Source: Echinicola salinicaeni
Lineage (GTDB): Bacteria; Bacteroidota; Bacteroidia; Cytophagales; Cyclobacteriaceae
Assembly (NCBI RefSeq): GCF_014280965.1
Contig: NZ_JACODZ010000001.1
Coordinates: 768,191-832,190 of the forward strand
Direction of reading: 5' to 3'
Length of the DNA: 64,000 nucleotides
The position numbers and the translations under genes were made by a program. The notes beneath the pieces were generated by a model that had not been told where the DNA came from, did no database searches, and was given only the letters and a program-made list of their open reading frames with translations. This document shows, one piece after another, positions 43,101-52,474 of the stretch. How positions within the stretch are numbered: the stretch's first letter is position 1; every line of letters begins with the position of its first letter.

Positions 43101-44129
43101 ATGAGCGAAAAGAGAACAGAAATAGGAGAAATCGGGGAATTTGGTCTGATTGATCAATTGAATAGTAAAATACAAATTCGACATCAGGATACTTTGAAGG
43201 GGATTGGTGATGATGCTGCAGTATTGGATGCTGGAGATAAGGTAAAGGTGGTGACCACCGACCTATTATTGGAAGGAGTGCATTTTGATCTTTCTTATGC
43301 TCCTTTGCATCATTTGGGGTTTAAAGCGGTTGCGGTAAATATTTCAGATATAGCAGCCATGAATGCCGTTCCAAAACAGATTACCGTTAGTATTGCACTA
43401 AGCAACAGGTTTTCTGTAGAGGCAGTGGAGGCGATATATGCTGGGATCAATGCCGCAGCAGAACATTATAATGTGGATGTGATTGGTGGGGATACCACTT
43501 CTTCCCGAGCTGGTTTGGTAATTTCGGTGACCGCTATTGGCGAGGTAGAAAAAGGAAAGGAAGTATATCGTTCTGGAGCAAAGGTAAATGATATCATCTG
43601 CGTGACAGGTGACCTTGGTGGTGCTTTGATCGGATTGCAGGTACTGGAGAGGGAGAAAGAAGTCTTTATGGCTGACCCAAACATGAAACCACAACTGGAC
43701 AAGTATGCCTATATTACCGGAAGACAGTTAAAGCCAGATGCAAGAATGGACATAATCCACGAGTTAAAGGAATTGGAGGTGGTACCTACTTCCATGATGG
43801 ATGTGTCTGACGGGCTGGCTTCAGAGCTGTTTCATATTTGTAAACAATCCAAGGTCGGGGTAATGATCTATGAAGACAAACTGCCAATAGATAAGCAAAC
43901 CTATGATACTGCGGTGGAGTTTAATTTGGATCCAATCACCTGTGTGCTAAATGGCGGAGAGGATTATGAGTTGGTGTTTACAATTAGCCAAGATGATTTC
44001 CATAAACTGGAGAAACATCCAGATATACATTTTATCGGGCATGTGACCAAAGAAGAGGAAGGCAAGTTTATGGTCACCAAGAGTGATACCGCTGTTCAGT
44101 TAAAGGCTCAAGGATGGGTACATTTCTAA
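43101..44129 (+). CDS. thiL: Thiamine-monophosphate kinase, 342 aa
   Basis: ThiL phosphorylates TMP to the active cofactor thiamine diphosphate. The PurM-like metal and nucleotide motifs are GIGDDAAVLDAGDKV, VTTDLLLEGVHFDLSY, VNISDIAAMNAVP, VIGGDTTSS and MMDVSDGLASEL. It is typical in length. No other thi gene is close. It follows mce and is ended by a strong terminator. Confidence 0.95.
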   Translation: MSEKRTEIGEIGEFGLIDQLNSKIQIRHQDTLKGIGDDAAVLDAGDKVKVVTTDLLLEGVHFDLSYAPLHHLGFKAVAVNISDIAAMNAVPKQITVSIALSNRFSVEAVEAIYAGINAAAEHYNVDVIGGDTTSSRAGLVISVTAIGEVEKGKEVYRSGAKVNDIICVTGDLGGALIGLQVLEREKEVFMADPNMKPQLDKYAYITGRQLKPDARMDIIHELKELEVVPTSMMDVSDGLASELFHICKQSKVGVMIYEDKLPIDKQTYDTAVEFNLDPITCVLNGGEDYELVFTISQDDFHKLEKHPDIHFIGHVTKEEEGKFMVTKSDTAVQLKAQGWVHF

Positions 44130-44160
44130 AAGTGAGTTAATTCCCAGAGGAAAAATATAA

Positions 44161-44205
44161 AAAGGCCACAAAGCAAACATGAAAACAAACTGCTTTGTGG
44201 CCTTT
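44161..44205 (+). terminator. Intrinsic terminator after thiL
   Basis: AAAGGCCACAAAGCA (44161-44175) and TGCTTTGTGGCCTTT (44191-44205) form a perfect 15-base-pair stem around a 15-base loop. The bases after it are T-rich. Confidence 0.8.
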
Positions 44206-45059
44206 CTGCTTATTTTATTTTTGTGTTTTCATGTTTTCTGTATATCAGCTATTTCACTAGCATATTTAACCCCACAAAACATTCTCTCAAAAACAGCACA
44301 TATCTCATAGAAATGATTGTTTAAACCTATCTAATGCCCCAGATAGGACCGTGGAATCTCCGTCGCGGGCGGACAGGCAGAGGGAAATCAGGTTACTGGT
44401 GTGAAAATGGTCCATATTAATGAATGTAACATTTTTAACATTGCCCTTTAACCCATATTTAACCCCTAGTTAGGCCGTGTATATCCCGTGTTTATCCCGT
44501 GTTTCTCTTATCCGAGCTTTAGGCTAGTCTACACCCTAAGTCCTAGAAAAGCATGTGGGCATACCTTTAATGTTTTGGTTTGAAGAAGCTTAGAAATCCT
44601 TCTATCCCTTATAGCGATAAGCCAATATTATTCCAACCATTAAGGAGCTGAATGGCTGATTTGATTTTTCGTATTGTTGGGGTATCAGATAGCTCAGATA
44701 AGATTTTCTTTCTTTTAACAGGTTTCGATGAACACAGAGGTTTCTATCCTACCCTGGTCAAATTGTAGCATCGAGCTTTAATAAATGCATATTGAAGGAG
44801 CAGCTATATTGTAAATGCTTGAGTTAATCTATTTAATGGGTTAATCAAGTGATTTACTTGTAAGGAAACATTTTTAATAATAGGTATATCCTTAACTGTA
44901 TCAGTAAAGATTAGAAGCGAATGGAAACGATCGTTTTGTTTGATTTAAGAATCCACTGCTTCAGGCTTCAGTTCTATCTGGCAGTTAGATAGGCTTCCCA
45001 CCACTTGGGCAAAGGGATTGTGTTTACTGGAATCCTAGAGGGAATTCAGATGATAATTT
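44206..45059. other. Non-coding stretch of about 850 bases
   Basis: No reading frame of useful length exists on either strand, and I recognise no protein relic. Some parts stand out: CGTCGCGGGCGGACAGGCAG near 44361 is much richer in G and C than its surroundings, and TATCCCGTGTTT occurs twice in tandem near 44490. There is also a small inverted repeat, TATCT-GGCAGT-TAGATA style, near 44980. It may be a decayed insertion or carry an RNA. Confidence 0.5.
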
Positions 45060-45632
45060 TTATTTAATCCTGTCTGGATTTTCTTCAAGGAATGATTTCC
45101 AGCCTGCTGACCGACCTCGACTTTGTAATCTGCCATCATGGAAATGGTGACAAAGGGCTACCGCCAGAGCATCTGTAGCATCCAGAAGTTTGGGGATTGA
45201 TTCTATTTTTAATAAAGTCTTAAGCATTTCAGCTACCTGTTCCTTGGAAGCATTGCCATTCCCTGTAACTGATTGTTTTACTTTCTTAGGGGAATATTCG
45301 GCTATGGGTATATCTCTGGCCAGTGCTGCAGCCATAGCGACACCTTGGGCCCTGCCTAGTTTGAGCATGGACTGAACGTTTTGGCCATAGAAAGGGGCTT
45401 CTAGGGCTACTTTGTCAGGGAGAAATTCATCGATGATCCCTGTGATGCGTTCAAAAATCTTTTTGAGTTTAAGTTCATGGGAGCCATATTTCTTTAGGTG
45501 GATCACACCGTATTGCAGGGGCTCGTATTTATTGCCTCTTACCAATATCAGGCCATATCCCATTATATTGGTGCCTGGATCAATTCCTAAAATGATTTGT
45601 TCTTTAAGCTCCTTTTTCGCTATTTTGCCCAT
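45060..45632 (-). CDS. ruvC: Crossover junction endodeoxyribonuclease RuvC, 190 aa
   Basis: RuvC cuts Holliday junctions with two metals held by four acidic residues. The first is in [16 protein letters not shown], the next in [19 protein letters not shown], and the final pair in [35 protein letters not shown] is the conserved basic segment. The 14 residues before the core are extra but typical for the phylum. It is divergent from the first glycosyltransferase of the polysaccharide operon. Confidence 0.95.
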   Translation of the reverse strand: MGKIAKKELKEQIILGIDPGTNIMGYGLILVRGNKYEPLQYGVIHLKKYGSHELKLKKIFERITGIIDEFLPDKVALEAPFYGQNVQSMLKLGRAQGVAMAAALARDIPIAEYSPKKVKQSVTGNGNASKEQVAEMLKTLLKIESIPKLLDATDALAVALCHHFHDGRLQSRGRSAGWKSFLEENPDRIK

Positions 45633-45658
45633 TAGCGCAATTTACTAGAAATCCTCCC

Positions 45659-46780
45659 ATGGACATGAATCTTTTGGTATTTTTCTTTTTTGGAGTTTTG
45701 GCTGTCTATTCAGCTATCCTTCTGCTTTTGGTCTATTATTGGGGGAAAGATAAGCCATCTGACACAGGCGTTGATCAGGCTTTTGAATATCCAGTTTCTT
45801 TGGTCATACCTTTTAGAAATGAAATTAATAATCTACCAAAACTATTGTCGAATTTGGCAAAGCAGGAATATGCTAATTTGCAAGTTGTTTTGGTGGATGA
45901 TCATAGTGAAGATGGTGGGGAGGAATTTGTAAAAGAGTGGCTTAAAAGTAAAGGGCATGACAATTTTCTGTTGATTCAAAGCCAAGGGGAAGGTAAGAAG
46001 GCTGCTCTTGAAAGAGGGGTGGCAGTCTCCAACGGACTTATTGTGCTTACCTCAGATGCAGATTGTAAGTTGCCTGCACAATGGGTGAAGGATATGGTGA
46101 AGCCTTTTGATGATCCCAATATTCAAATGGTCGCAGGGCCGGTCATGTCAAAGGGTGGAAAGACAATGTTTGAGAATTTTCAACAGATTGAATGGGGAAG
46201 TGTTTTATTGATGACCAAGTTCTTTATTCAAATAGGTCGACCAGTGATGTGCAGCGGAGCCAATATGGGGTATAGAAAAGCTGCTTTTCTACATTTAAGG
46301 GGGTATCAGGGTAACCGTGATTATGCTTCAGGAGATGATTCCTTTTTGCTTGAAAAAATGAGCAAGCGCTTTGGTGCTGATGCTATAAAGTACCTTTCTG
46401 GAAAAGAGGTTTTGGTGCGTACCAAGGCCCGGCAAAACTGGAAGAAACTATTGTTTCAGCGTGCCAGATGGGCGAAAAAATGGAATAAACATCAAAATTG
46501 GGAAAATGCAGCGGGGGCCATTATAAGTGCATTATTTACCGTTTTCAGTATTTTAACTGTCTTTTTATTGTTTGGAGGAGGATTGATCCCCTTGTTGTTT
46601 TTGCTTTACTGGTCAATAAAGGTTTTGGTGGAATATTGGTCCCTGAATAAAGTTTTAAAGGATTATGAAATAAAATTGCCCTTTTTGAGTTTTATGTACA
46701 CCAGTTTTTTTCATCCTTTATTTGTAGTTACTGTGGTGTTTTTGGCATTGTTTGGAAACCTGACTTGGAAAGGGAGATAG
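45659..46780 (+). CDS. Family 2 glycosyltransferase with membrane helices, 373 aa
   Basis: An N-terminal membrane helix (residues 4-25) precedes a GT-A domain with VSLVIPFRNEINNLPKLL, VVLVDDHSEDG, LTSDADCKLP (the DxD site), ASGDDSFLLEKM and the FQRARWAKKW arginine-tryptophan motif. Two or three further helices follow (ISALFTVFSILTVFLLFGG). This is the layout of processive enzymes such as PgaC/IcaA and cellulose synthase-like proteins. It leads an operon with a PP2C phosphatase, a polysaccharide deacetylase and a second GT2, so exopolysaccharide synthesis is likely. ATG at 45659, with another at 45665. Confidence 0.87.
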   Translation: MDMNLLVFFFFGVLAVYSAILLLLVYYWGKDKPSDTGVDQAFEYPVSLVIPFRNEINNLPKLLSNLAKQEYANLQVVLVDDHSEDGGEEFVKEWLKSKGHDNFLLIQSQGEGKKAALERGVAVSNGLIVLTSDADCKLPAQWVKDMVKPFDDPNIQMVAGPVMSKGGKTMFENFQQIEWGSVLLMTKFFIQIGRPVMCSGANMGYRKAAFLHLRGYQGNRDYASGDDSFLLEKMSKRFGADAIKYLSGKEVLVRTKARQNWKKLLFQRARWAKKWNKHQNWENAAGAIISALFTVFSILTVFLLFGGGLIPLLFLLYWSIKVLVEYWSLNKVLKDYEIKLPFLSFMYTSFFHPLFVVTVVFLALFGNLTWKGR

Positions 46781-46818
46781 TGTTTGGTATTTAAATTTAA
46801 CTGATAGCGAAAGAAAAA

Positions 46819-47070
46819 ATGTCAGACGAAGAATACGAGTTGTTGGATGAACTTTACTTTGTTCAGCCATATGGCTATTTAAAAGAAACTTTAAACTGGG
46901 AAGATGAGGAGCTTTTGGCTACCTTGCAGGAGTTGCATTCCCGAGAACTTATCAAGTGTATGGTAGGGCCTGATGAAGAACTCTTTGAGGGAATCGACAT
47001 AGCAGGGCAAGGAAAAAACTATTATTTCCTGGCTACCAAAAAAGGACTGATGGAACACAATACATTGTAA
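46819..47070 (+). CDS. Small conserved hypothetical protein, 83 aa
   Basis: The protein is acidic and looks like a compact winged-helix or helical domain (YGYLKETLNWEDEELLATLQELHSRELIKCM), followed by a short hairpin with NYYFLATKKGLMEHN. It is found between a glycosyltransferase and a PP2C phosphatase, with gaps of 38 and 14 bases, so it is probably part of the same control circuit. I recognise no domain beyond that and assign no function. Confidence 0.7.
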   Translation: MSDEEYELLDELYFVQPYGYLKETLNWEDEELLATLQELHSRELIKCMVGPDEELFEGIDIAGQGKNYYFLATKKGLMEHNTL

Positions 47071-47084
47071 AAATAGGAGGGAAC

Positions 47085-48296
47085 TTGACCACCGAAACCT
47101 TAAAATATCAAAGAAAAGAACTTGAGCTGAAAGCATTGTTGGAGATTACACAGGCCATCAATGAAAATAAAACCGAATCGGTATTGCTCAATATATTCAA
47201 ATTCACCTGTTTGGTTCATTTGAATATTAAGGCTTTGGTATTGTATGTGGCCAATCAAGATGGTTTTCAGGAAAGGGTGAAACATGGCGTGAAGCAAAAT
47301 ATCCCAAAGTTGATACCTTATAAAGATGTGGATGACAATCGTGAAATAGGAAAACTCAATTTGGTTATGCCCAGAGAGTATTCCTTTAACGAATTGGATA
47401 TATATGTGCCGGTATATCATAAGGATAAAATGCTTGCCATACTTCTTTTAAAGACAAAGGATGTAGATCGGGAATTGGATTTGGACTTTACCCAGGCCCT
47501 TACCAATATCTTAGTGGTGGCCTTGGAAAATAAGCGTTTTGCTCGGAGACAGTTGGAGCAGGAAAGGTTGAAGAAAGAAGTGGAGATTGCCAGCAATGTT
47601 CAGCGCATGTTGTTTCCTGACAAGTTGCCGGTGACGGAGAAGTTAAAGGCGAAGGTGACGTACTACCCCCATAGTACAGTAGGAGGGGATTATTATGATC
47701 TTATTCAGAAATCGGATGATGAGGTGTTTTTCTGTATTGCCGATGTGTCTGGAAAGGGTATGCCTGCAGCATTGTTGATGTCCAACTTTCAGGCAGCATT
47801 AAGGACTTTACTATTGAGTTCCTCAGATCTTTCCATGATTGCAAAACAATTGAACATTACTATTTTCGACAATACAAAAGGAGAACGATTCATAACTTTT
47901 TTCTTGGGATACTATAATTATAAGACCAAGTGTTTGAAATATGTCAATGCCGGTCATAATGCTCCTCTATTATGTGGAGGGAATATTGGCGAATGTGAGT
48001 TGTTAGAGGCAGGTACTACCATATTGGGAGCTTTTAAAGAATTGCCATTTATAGAGGAGGGGAAAAGAGAAGCCTTAAAGGATTTCAGTATCCATATGTA
48101 TACAGACGGGCTCACTGAGGCCATTAATAAGAATGAGGAAGAGTTTGGTGAAGAAAGACTCTTTGATTTTGTAAAAAAAGAAGGGAATATCGACCCTGAA
48201 AAATTTCATGAAATGCTGTTTAATAGCTGGGATAGATTTTCAGAAGGTGTAGAACGAAGGGATGATACAACCATGTTAAGTATTCAGTTCCACTAG
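47085..48296 (+). CDS. PP2C-type (SpoIIE/RsbU) protein phosphatase with GAF-like sensor, 403 aa
   Basis: The N-terminal 150 residues resemble a GAF domain (ALLEITQAINENKTESVLLNIF), then a linker coiled coil leads to the phosphatase domain with VQRMLFPDKLP, VGGDYYDLI, FCIADVSGKGMPAALLMS, YVNAGHNAPLL, HMYTDGLTEA and ERRDDTTMLSI. The metal-binding aspartates are intact. These enzymes dephosphorylate anti-sigma antagonists or two-component partners in response to a signal. The start is TTG at 47085: an AGGAGGG Shine-Dalgarno lies 5 bases before it, which is uncommon in this phylum and supports the choice. Confidence 0.88.
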   Translation: MTTETLKYQRKELELKALLEITQAINENKTESVLLNIFKFTCLVHLNIKALVLYVANQDGFQERVKHGVKQNIPKLIPYKDVDDNREIGKLNLVMPREYSFNELDIYVPVYHKDKMLAILLLKTKDVDRELDLDFTQALTNILVVALENKRFARRQLEQERLKKEVEIASNVQRMLFPDKLPVTEKLKAKVTYYPHSTVGGDYYDLIQKSDDEVFFCIADVSGKGMPAALLMSNFQAALRTLLLSSSDLSMIAKQLNITIFDNTKGERFITFFLGYYNYKTKCLKYVNAGHNAPLLCGGNIGECELLEAGTTILGAFKELPFIEEGKREALKDFSIHMYTDGLTEAINKNEEEFGEERLFDFVKKEGNIDPEKFHEMLFNSWDRFSEGVERRDDTTMLSIQFH

Positions 48297-48305
48297 CCAA
48301 ATATT

Positions 48306-48932
48306 ATGATAATCCATTTTGTGCCTAAGCTGGTGAAATGGCTATTCCCAAAATATATTTGGAACAAGTCAAGAACAAAAATGGAAGTCTATTTGACTTT
48401 TGACGATGGACCTGTACCAAGTATAACGCCATTTGTTTTGGATGAACTGAAAAAGAGAGGGATGTTGGCTACCTTTTTTATGGTGGGAGATAATATTCAA
48501 AAGTATCCTGATTTAGCCAGAAGGGTCATTGAAGAGGGCCATCAAATAGGAAATCATACTTATAACCATCTAAATGGCGCAAAGGCAGATCACAATAGGT
48601 ATATTGGGAACCTAGAGAAATGTCAACAAACCATTAAAAATATTTTGGGACTTGACACACATTTATTTCGTCCACCATATGGTAGACTAAAAACAAGTCA
48701 GACAAAAGTTATTTCCAAGGACTTTAAAATCATCATGTGGGATGTCTTGTCTGGTGATTTTGTAAACGGAATCAGTCCGAGTCAATGTCTGCAAAAGACG
48801 ATAAAATATACCCAAAATGGTTCTATTATACTTTTTCATGACCAGCAAAAAACAGAGGCCATCATTAAAGAGACTTTGCCCCAGTATTTGGATTACCTAA
48901 AAAAGAATAATCTCCAAACTGCCTTATTATGA
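48306..48932 (+). CDS. Polysaccharide deacetylase (NodB domain), 208 aa
   Basis: This CE4 enzyme removes N- or O-acetyl groups from sugar polymers. The five motifs are visible: TFDDGPVPS, HQIGNHTYNH with the metal histidines, RPPYGRLK, MWDVLSGDF and ILFHDQ. It has an N-terminal basic region but no clear signal peptide, so membrane topology is uncertain. It lies 9 bases after the phosphatase and overlaps the second GT2 by 4 bases. In PNAG systems deacetylation accompanies export. Confidence 0.9.
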   Translation: MIIHFVPKLVKWLFPKYIWNKSRTKMEVYLTFDDGPVPSITPFVLDELKKRGMLATFFMVGDNIQKYPDLARRVIEEGHQIGNHTYNHLNGAKADHNRYIGNLEKCQQTIKNILGLDTHLFRPPYGRLKTSQTKVISKDFKIIMWDVLSGDFVNGISPSQCLQKTIKYTQNGSIILFHDQQKTEAIIKETLPQYLDYLKKNNLQTALL

Positions 48933-50032
48933 TTGTCTGGGCTGCCATTATCCTTGTTGCACTTTTGGTTGTACAGGATGTCCTATTGCTGATCCTTTTC
49001 CTGTACAATTATAAAAATCATAGTGAGCAAGATCAGGAAAAGTCTGACTGGCCATCTGTTTCGGTAATTATGACAGCAAGAAATGAGTCAGCTGTTTTAG
49101 CAGAATGTTTAAAGGCTTTTGAGCTAATCGACTACCCAAGGAATAAAATAGAATTTATCATTGGGAATGATCAAAGTGAGGATGAAACTCCATCTATCTT
49201 GAGCGTTTGGGCAAGTAATGATAACCAAAGGACTCATGTGGAGATTCAACCACTGTACTCCCATATCAATGGGAAGGCCAATGCATTAGCTCAATTGATA
49301 GAAAAGTCAAAAGGTGAATTGCTCTTATTGACAGATGCTGATTGTAAGGTGGGCAAGCAGTGGGCAAAAGAAATGGTAAAGGCTTATCAGCCAAAGTTTG
49401 GATTGGTGGTTGGAGTGACTCAGGTTGCGGGAAAAAATTTGTTTGAGAAGCTTCAAGGCTTGGAGTGGTGGCAAACCTTGGGGATGATAAAGGTGACCTC
49501 AGATCTTGGTTTTTTGTTGACTGCTATGGGGAATAATATGCTGGTGAGTCGGGAAGCCTATGAAAATGTAGGTGGCTATGAAGGATTGTTTTTTTCAGTG
49601 ACTGAGGATTTTTCCCTAGGAGAGGCTGTAAAAGCAGCAGGTTATAAACCTGTTCACCAATTTAGTTCTGCAAGTTTAATAGATACTAAAGGAGAGAAGA
49701 ATTTATTGACCTTGCTTATTCAAAGGAAAAGATGGATGTGGGGTGCTAGGACATTACCTATGAAATGGCAGCTATTATTATTGCTGCAAGTAATGTTTTA
49801 CCCCTGTATTTTTGTTCTCCTAACATTTTTCCCAATAGAGGCGGGATTAGTTTGGGGTGGTAAATGGATTATGCAATCCCTATTTATAAAGTCTTTAGCA
49901 AAAAAAGCTGGACAGGTCGTGCCTTTATTTCAGCTAATAATATTTGAAGTTTATTATCCAGTAATTTCATGGTCCACAATAGTGTATTATTTTTGGCCTT
50001 CGAAAATTAAATGGAAAGAAAGGAAGTACTGA
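48929..50032 (+). CDS. Second family 2 glycosyltransferase, 367 aa
   Basis: An N-terminal helix (VWAAIILVALLVVQDVLLLILF) precedes the GT-A core with VSVIMTARNESAVLAECL, IIGNDQSEDETP, LLLTDADCKVG, VTEDFSLGEAVKAAG and an IQRKRWMWG motif, the QxxRW equivalent. One or two more helices end the protein (LLLLQVMFYPCIFVLLTFFPI). It is distinct from but related to the enzyme at 45659, so the pair may add different sugars or act on different acceptors. The stop overlaps the tatD start (TGATG). Confidence 0.87.
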   Translation: MIVWAAIILVALLVVQDVLLLILFLYNYKNHSEQDQEKSDWPSVSVIMTARNESAVLAECLKAFELIDYPRNKIEFIIGNDQSEDETPSILSVWASNDNQRTHVEIQPLYSHINGKANALAQLIEKSKGELLLLTDADCKVGKQWAKEMVKAYQPKFGLVVGVTQVAGKNLFEKLQGLEWWQTLGMIKVTSDLGFLLTAMGNNMLVSREAYENVGGYEGLFFSVTEDFSLGEAVKAAGYKPVHQFSSASLIDTKGEKNLLTLLIQRKRWMWGARTLPMKWQLLLLLQVMFYPCIFVLLTFFPIEAGLVWGGKWIMQSLFIKSLAKKAGQVVPLFQLIIFEVYYPVISWSTIVYYFWPSKIKWKERKY

Positions 50033-50808
50033 TGCAATTTATTGATACCCACGCCCATATTTATTCTAAGAAGTACGATAGTGATCGCGATGAGGTGATC
50101 CGAAGAAGTGTTGAAAATGGTGTGACAAAGATCTATATGCCCAATGTGGATGTGGAATCTATTGATGCCATGTTGGAAGCTGAGCATCGCTATCCGGATA
50201 TTTGTATTCCAATGATGGGATTGCATCCCTGTGATGTGAAAAAAGGCTTTGAAAAGGAATTATATGTGATGGAGGATTGGTTGAATAAGCGACCTTTTGT
50301 AGCAATTGGAGAGATTGGTACGGATTTATATTGGGACAAGAGCCTCTTTGAAGAGCAGAAGGAAGCTTTGAAAATCCAAGTTAACTGGGCCAAGGAAAAG
50401 GAATTACCGATTGTTCTACATTGTAGGGAGTCAATCGATGAAACGATTGAGATCATTGGAGGGCTCAATGATGAAAAGCTAACAGGGATTTTTCATTGTT
50501 TTACAGGTAGTGTAGAGCAGGCCAAGAGAATTACAGAGATGGGCTTTTTGTTGGGAATAGGAGGTGTTTCTACCTTTAAAAATGGTGGCTTGGACAAAGT
50601 TTTACCAGAAATAGGTCTGGATAATTTGGTTTTGGAAACAGATGGACCTTATTTGGCCCCTGTACCTCATCGAGGCAAGCGCAATTCTCCAGAGTATATT
50701 CCCTTAATTGCACAGCGAGTAGGAGATCTTACAGAGAATACACTTGAAAAGGTTTCCGAAATCACTAATTTAAATGCCAATAAAGTTTTTAACCGGTCTG
50801 AACTATGA
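50032..50808 (+). CDS. TatD family deoxyribonuclease, 258 aa
   Basis: TatD is a metal-dependent TIM-barrel nuclease of the amidohydrolase superfamily. Its ligands are in FIDTHAHIYS, AIGEIGTDLYW, PIVLHCRE, GIFHCFTGSVEQAK and LETDGPYLAP. It probably acts in DNA repair or breakdown. Start is the ATG at 50032 that overlaps the preceding stop; an earlier in-frame ATG at 50011 lies inside the glycosyltransferase and is unlikely. The gene is translationally linked to both neighbours. Confidence 0.92.
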   Translation: MQFIDTHAHIYSKKYDSDRDEVIRRSVENGVTKIYMPNVDVESIDAMLEAEHRYPDICIPMMGLHPCDVKKGFEKELYVMEDWLNKRPFVAIGEIGTDLYWDKSLFEEQKEALKIQVNWAKEKELPIVLHCRESIDETIEIIGGLNDEKLTGIFHCFTGSVEQAKRITEMGFLLGIGGVSTFKNGGLDKVLPEIGLDNLVLETDGPYLAPVPHRGKRNSPEYIPLIAQRVGDLTENTLEKVSEITNLNANKVFNRSEL

Positions 50809-51881
50809 ATTATAAGATCGTAAGATTAAATACAGCAGCCAAGAGTGAGATCAAATCTTCGGTGCTGATAATCTATACAGGGGGAACCCTAGGGATGGCC
50901 TATGATGAGGAAGGCTCCCTAGTGCCCTTTAATTTTGGGCAGATATTGGAGAAAATACCCAATTTGACCAATATGAATATTGCCATTACGGTAATTAGTT
51001 TTCCGGAACCAATTGACTCATCCAATGTGAACATGCAGCATTGGGTGGATATGGCCTATATTATTTATGAGAACTATGATACTTATGATGGTTTCGTAGT
51101 TCTTCATGGAACGGATACCATGGCTTATTCAGCATCCATGTTGAGTTTCATGCTGAAAGGCTTGAGTAAACCTGTGATTTTTACAGGAGCTCAGTTGCCT
51201 ATAAGTGCCATGCGTTCTGATGCAAGGGAAAATTTGATGACTTCGTTGGAAATTGCCATTTCCAAAGCCAATGGAAAACCTATTGTGCCAGAAGTGTGCA
51301 TTTTCTTTAATCATATGCTCCTTAGAGGGAATAGGGCCAAGAAGATGCAAAGTGTGCATTTTGATGCTTTCGAATCCGAAAACTATCCGCCATTGGCAGA
51401 GGCAGGGATTGTAATTGATTTTAATTATGCTGCCATCAAACCATATAAGGAAGGTGTGCAATTAAAGTACCTCAATAAATTGGACAAAAGTGTCATGATC
51501 TTGAAGTTGTTTCCAGGTATTACAGCTGAAGTCATGGATAGTTGTTTTAATACAAAAGGTTTAAGGGGGGTAGTTATGGAAACTTATGGTTCAGGAAACA
51601 GCCCTACAGAAGATTGGTTTGTAGAGTGTATCGACAGAGCAGTAAAGAAGGGGATCATCATATTGAATGTGTCACAATGTAATGGTGGTAGAGTGATTCA
51701 GGGGAGATATGAGACCAGTAAAGAGCTGAAAAGGATTGGTGTTTTAAGTGGAGGTGATATTACTTCGGAAGCAGCTATTTGTAAGATGATGTTTTTGTTG
51801 GCCAATGAAACAGATGATGATGAAATCAGAAGAAAACTGATTACTCCTATAGCAGGTGAAATGTCCTTGACCAGTATCTAG
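50805..51881 (+). CDS. ansA: Type I asparaginase, 358 aa
   Basis: The enzyme hydrolyses asparagine to aspartate and ammonia. The catalytic threonines are in VLIIYTGGTLGMAY and VVLHGTDTMAYSASM; AMRSDARENLMTSL and the lid region complete the site. There is no signal peptide, so it is the cytoplasmic low-affinity type. It overlaps tatD by 4 bases and ends the operon. The functional link to polysaccharide genes is unclear. Confidence 0.93.
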   Translation: MNYKIVRLNTAAKSEIKSSVLIIYTGGTLGMAYDEEGSLVPFNFGQILEKIPNLTNMNIAITVISFPEPIDSSNVNMQHWVDMAYIIYENYDTYDGFVVLHGTDTMAYSASMLSFMLKGLSKPVIFTGAQLPISAMRSDARENLMTSLEIAISKANGKPIVPEVCIFFNHMLLRGNRAKKMQSVHFDAFESENYPPLAEAGIVIDFNYAAIKPYKEGVQLKYLNKLDKSVMILKLFPGITAEVMDSCFNTKGLRGVVMETYGSGNSPTEDWFVECIDRAVKKGIIILNVSQCNGGRVIQGRYETSKELKRIGVLSGGDITSEAAICKMMFLLANETDDDEIRRKLITPIAGEMSLTSI

Positions 51882-51941
51882 GTTTTAGTTAGCCAAAAAA
51901 ATCTATTAAAAGATTAAAGTAGTAGAAAAAAATCACGAATT

Positions 51942-51955
51942 ATCAAGCGCTTGAT
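51942..51955. promoter_or_regulatory. 14-base perfect palindrome
   Basis: ATCAAGCGCTTGAT is its own reverse complement, between ansA and the tRNA-Ser promoter. It could be a protein-binding site; nothing else supports this. Confidence 0.2.
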
Positions 51956-51980
51956 TTTCAGTCTTATATTTAAAGTGAAG

Positions 51981-52012
51981 TTTGAGTCATGTGTTTTAGA
52001 CGCTTATTTTTG
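51981..52012 (+). promoter_or_regulatory. Putative tRNA-Ser promoter with an overlapping inverted repeat
   Basis: TTTG (51981-51984), a 20-base spacer and TATTTTTG (52005-52012) fit the consensus, about 79 bases before the tRNA. ACGCTTATTT and AAATAAGCGT (52000-52025) form an inverted repeat over the -7 box and start point, which may be an operator or chance. Confidence 0.55.
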
Positions 52013-52090
52013 CTTAAATAAGCGTTAGTTTATTTGCAGGAGGAAAATATTATATTTTTATTTGTCGCTTCGATTGTTAGCGAAATATAC

Positions 52091-52178
52091 AGAGAGGTGT
52101 CCGAGCGGTCGAAGGAGCACGCCTGGAAAGCGTGTATACCCCTAAAGGGTATCGAGGGTTCGAATCCCTTCCTCTCTG
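52091..52178 (+). tRNA. tRNA-Ser (GGA)
   Basis: The acceptor stem AGAGAGG pairs with CCTCTCT (52171-52177), followed by discriminator G. The anticodon loop CTGGAAA gives GGA at 52125-52127, between stems CACGC and GCGTG. The long variable arm expected for tRNA-Ser is present (TATACCC and GGGTAT around CTAAA). The T loop sequence is GGGTTCGAATCCC-like. CCA is not encoded (GCA follows). Confidence 0.95.
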
Positions 52179-52379
52179 CATTTTATTATTCGGCCAAATT
52201 TGCCACAGACAAGCCATACGTTCTTTCTTTCTTTATATCCTCTTAGAGTAATTTGGTATACTTAATCATCCGTTCATAAGACTAAAGCTTTTTTAGTTTA
52301 TGAAAAGTTAACTAACTTGTAGAGGATTGAATAGAAAAGGGTAGTGGATGTCTTACAGAAAAAATTATAGTAACATCCC

Positions 52380-52411
52380 TTGTCATTTGATTTGAAAAAA
52401 TTATATCTTTA
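52380..52411 (+). promoter_or_regulatory. Possible promoter of the exbB operon
   Basis: TTG (52380-52382), a 21-base spacer and TATCTTTA (52404-52411) partly match the consensus, 63 bases before the exbB ATG. The region 52179-52474 holds no other feature I can see. Confidence 0.35.
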
Positions 52412-52474
52412 AAAGCTCAATATTAAAATTAGAAACCGTTTAACCTTTATTTAAAGTCTATTAAAAACTAAATT

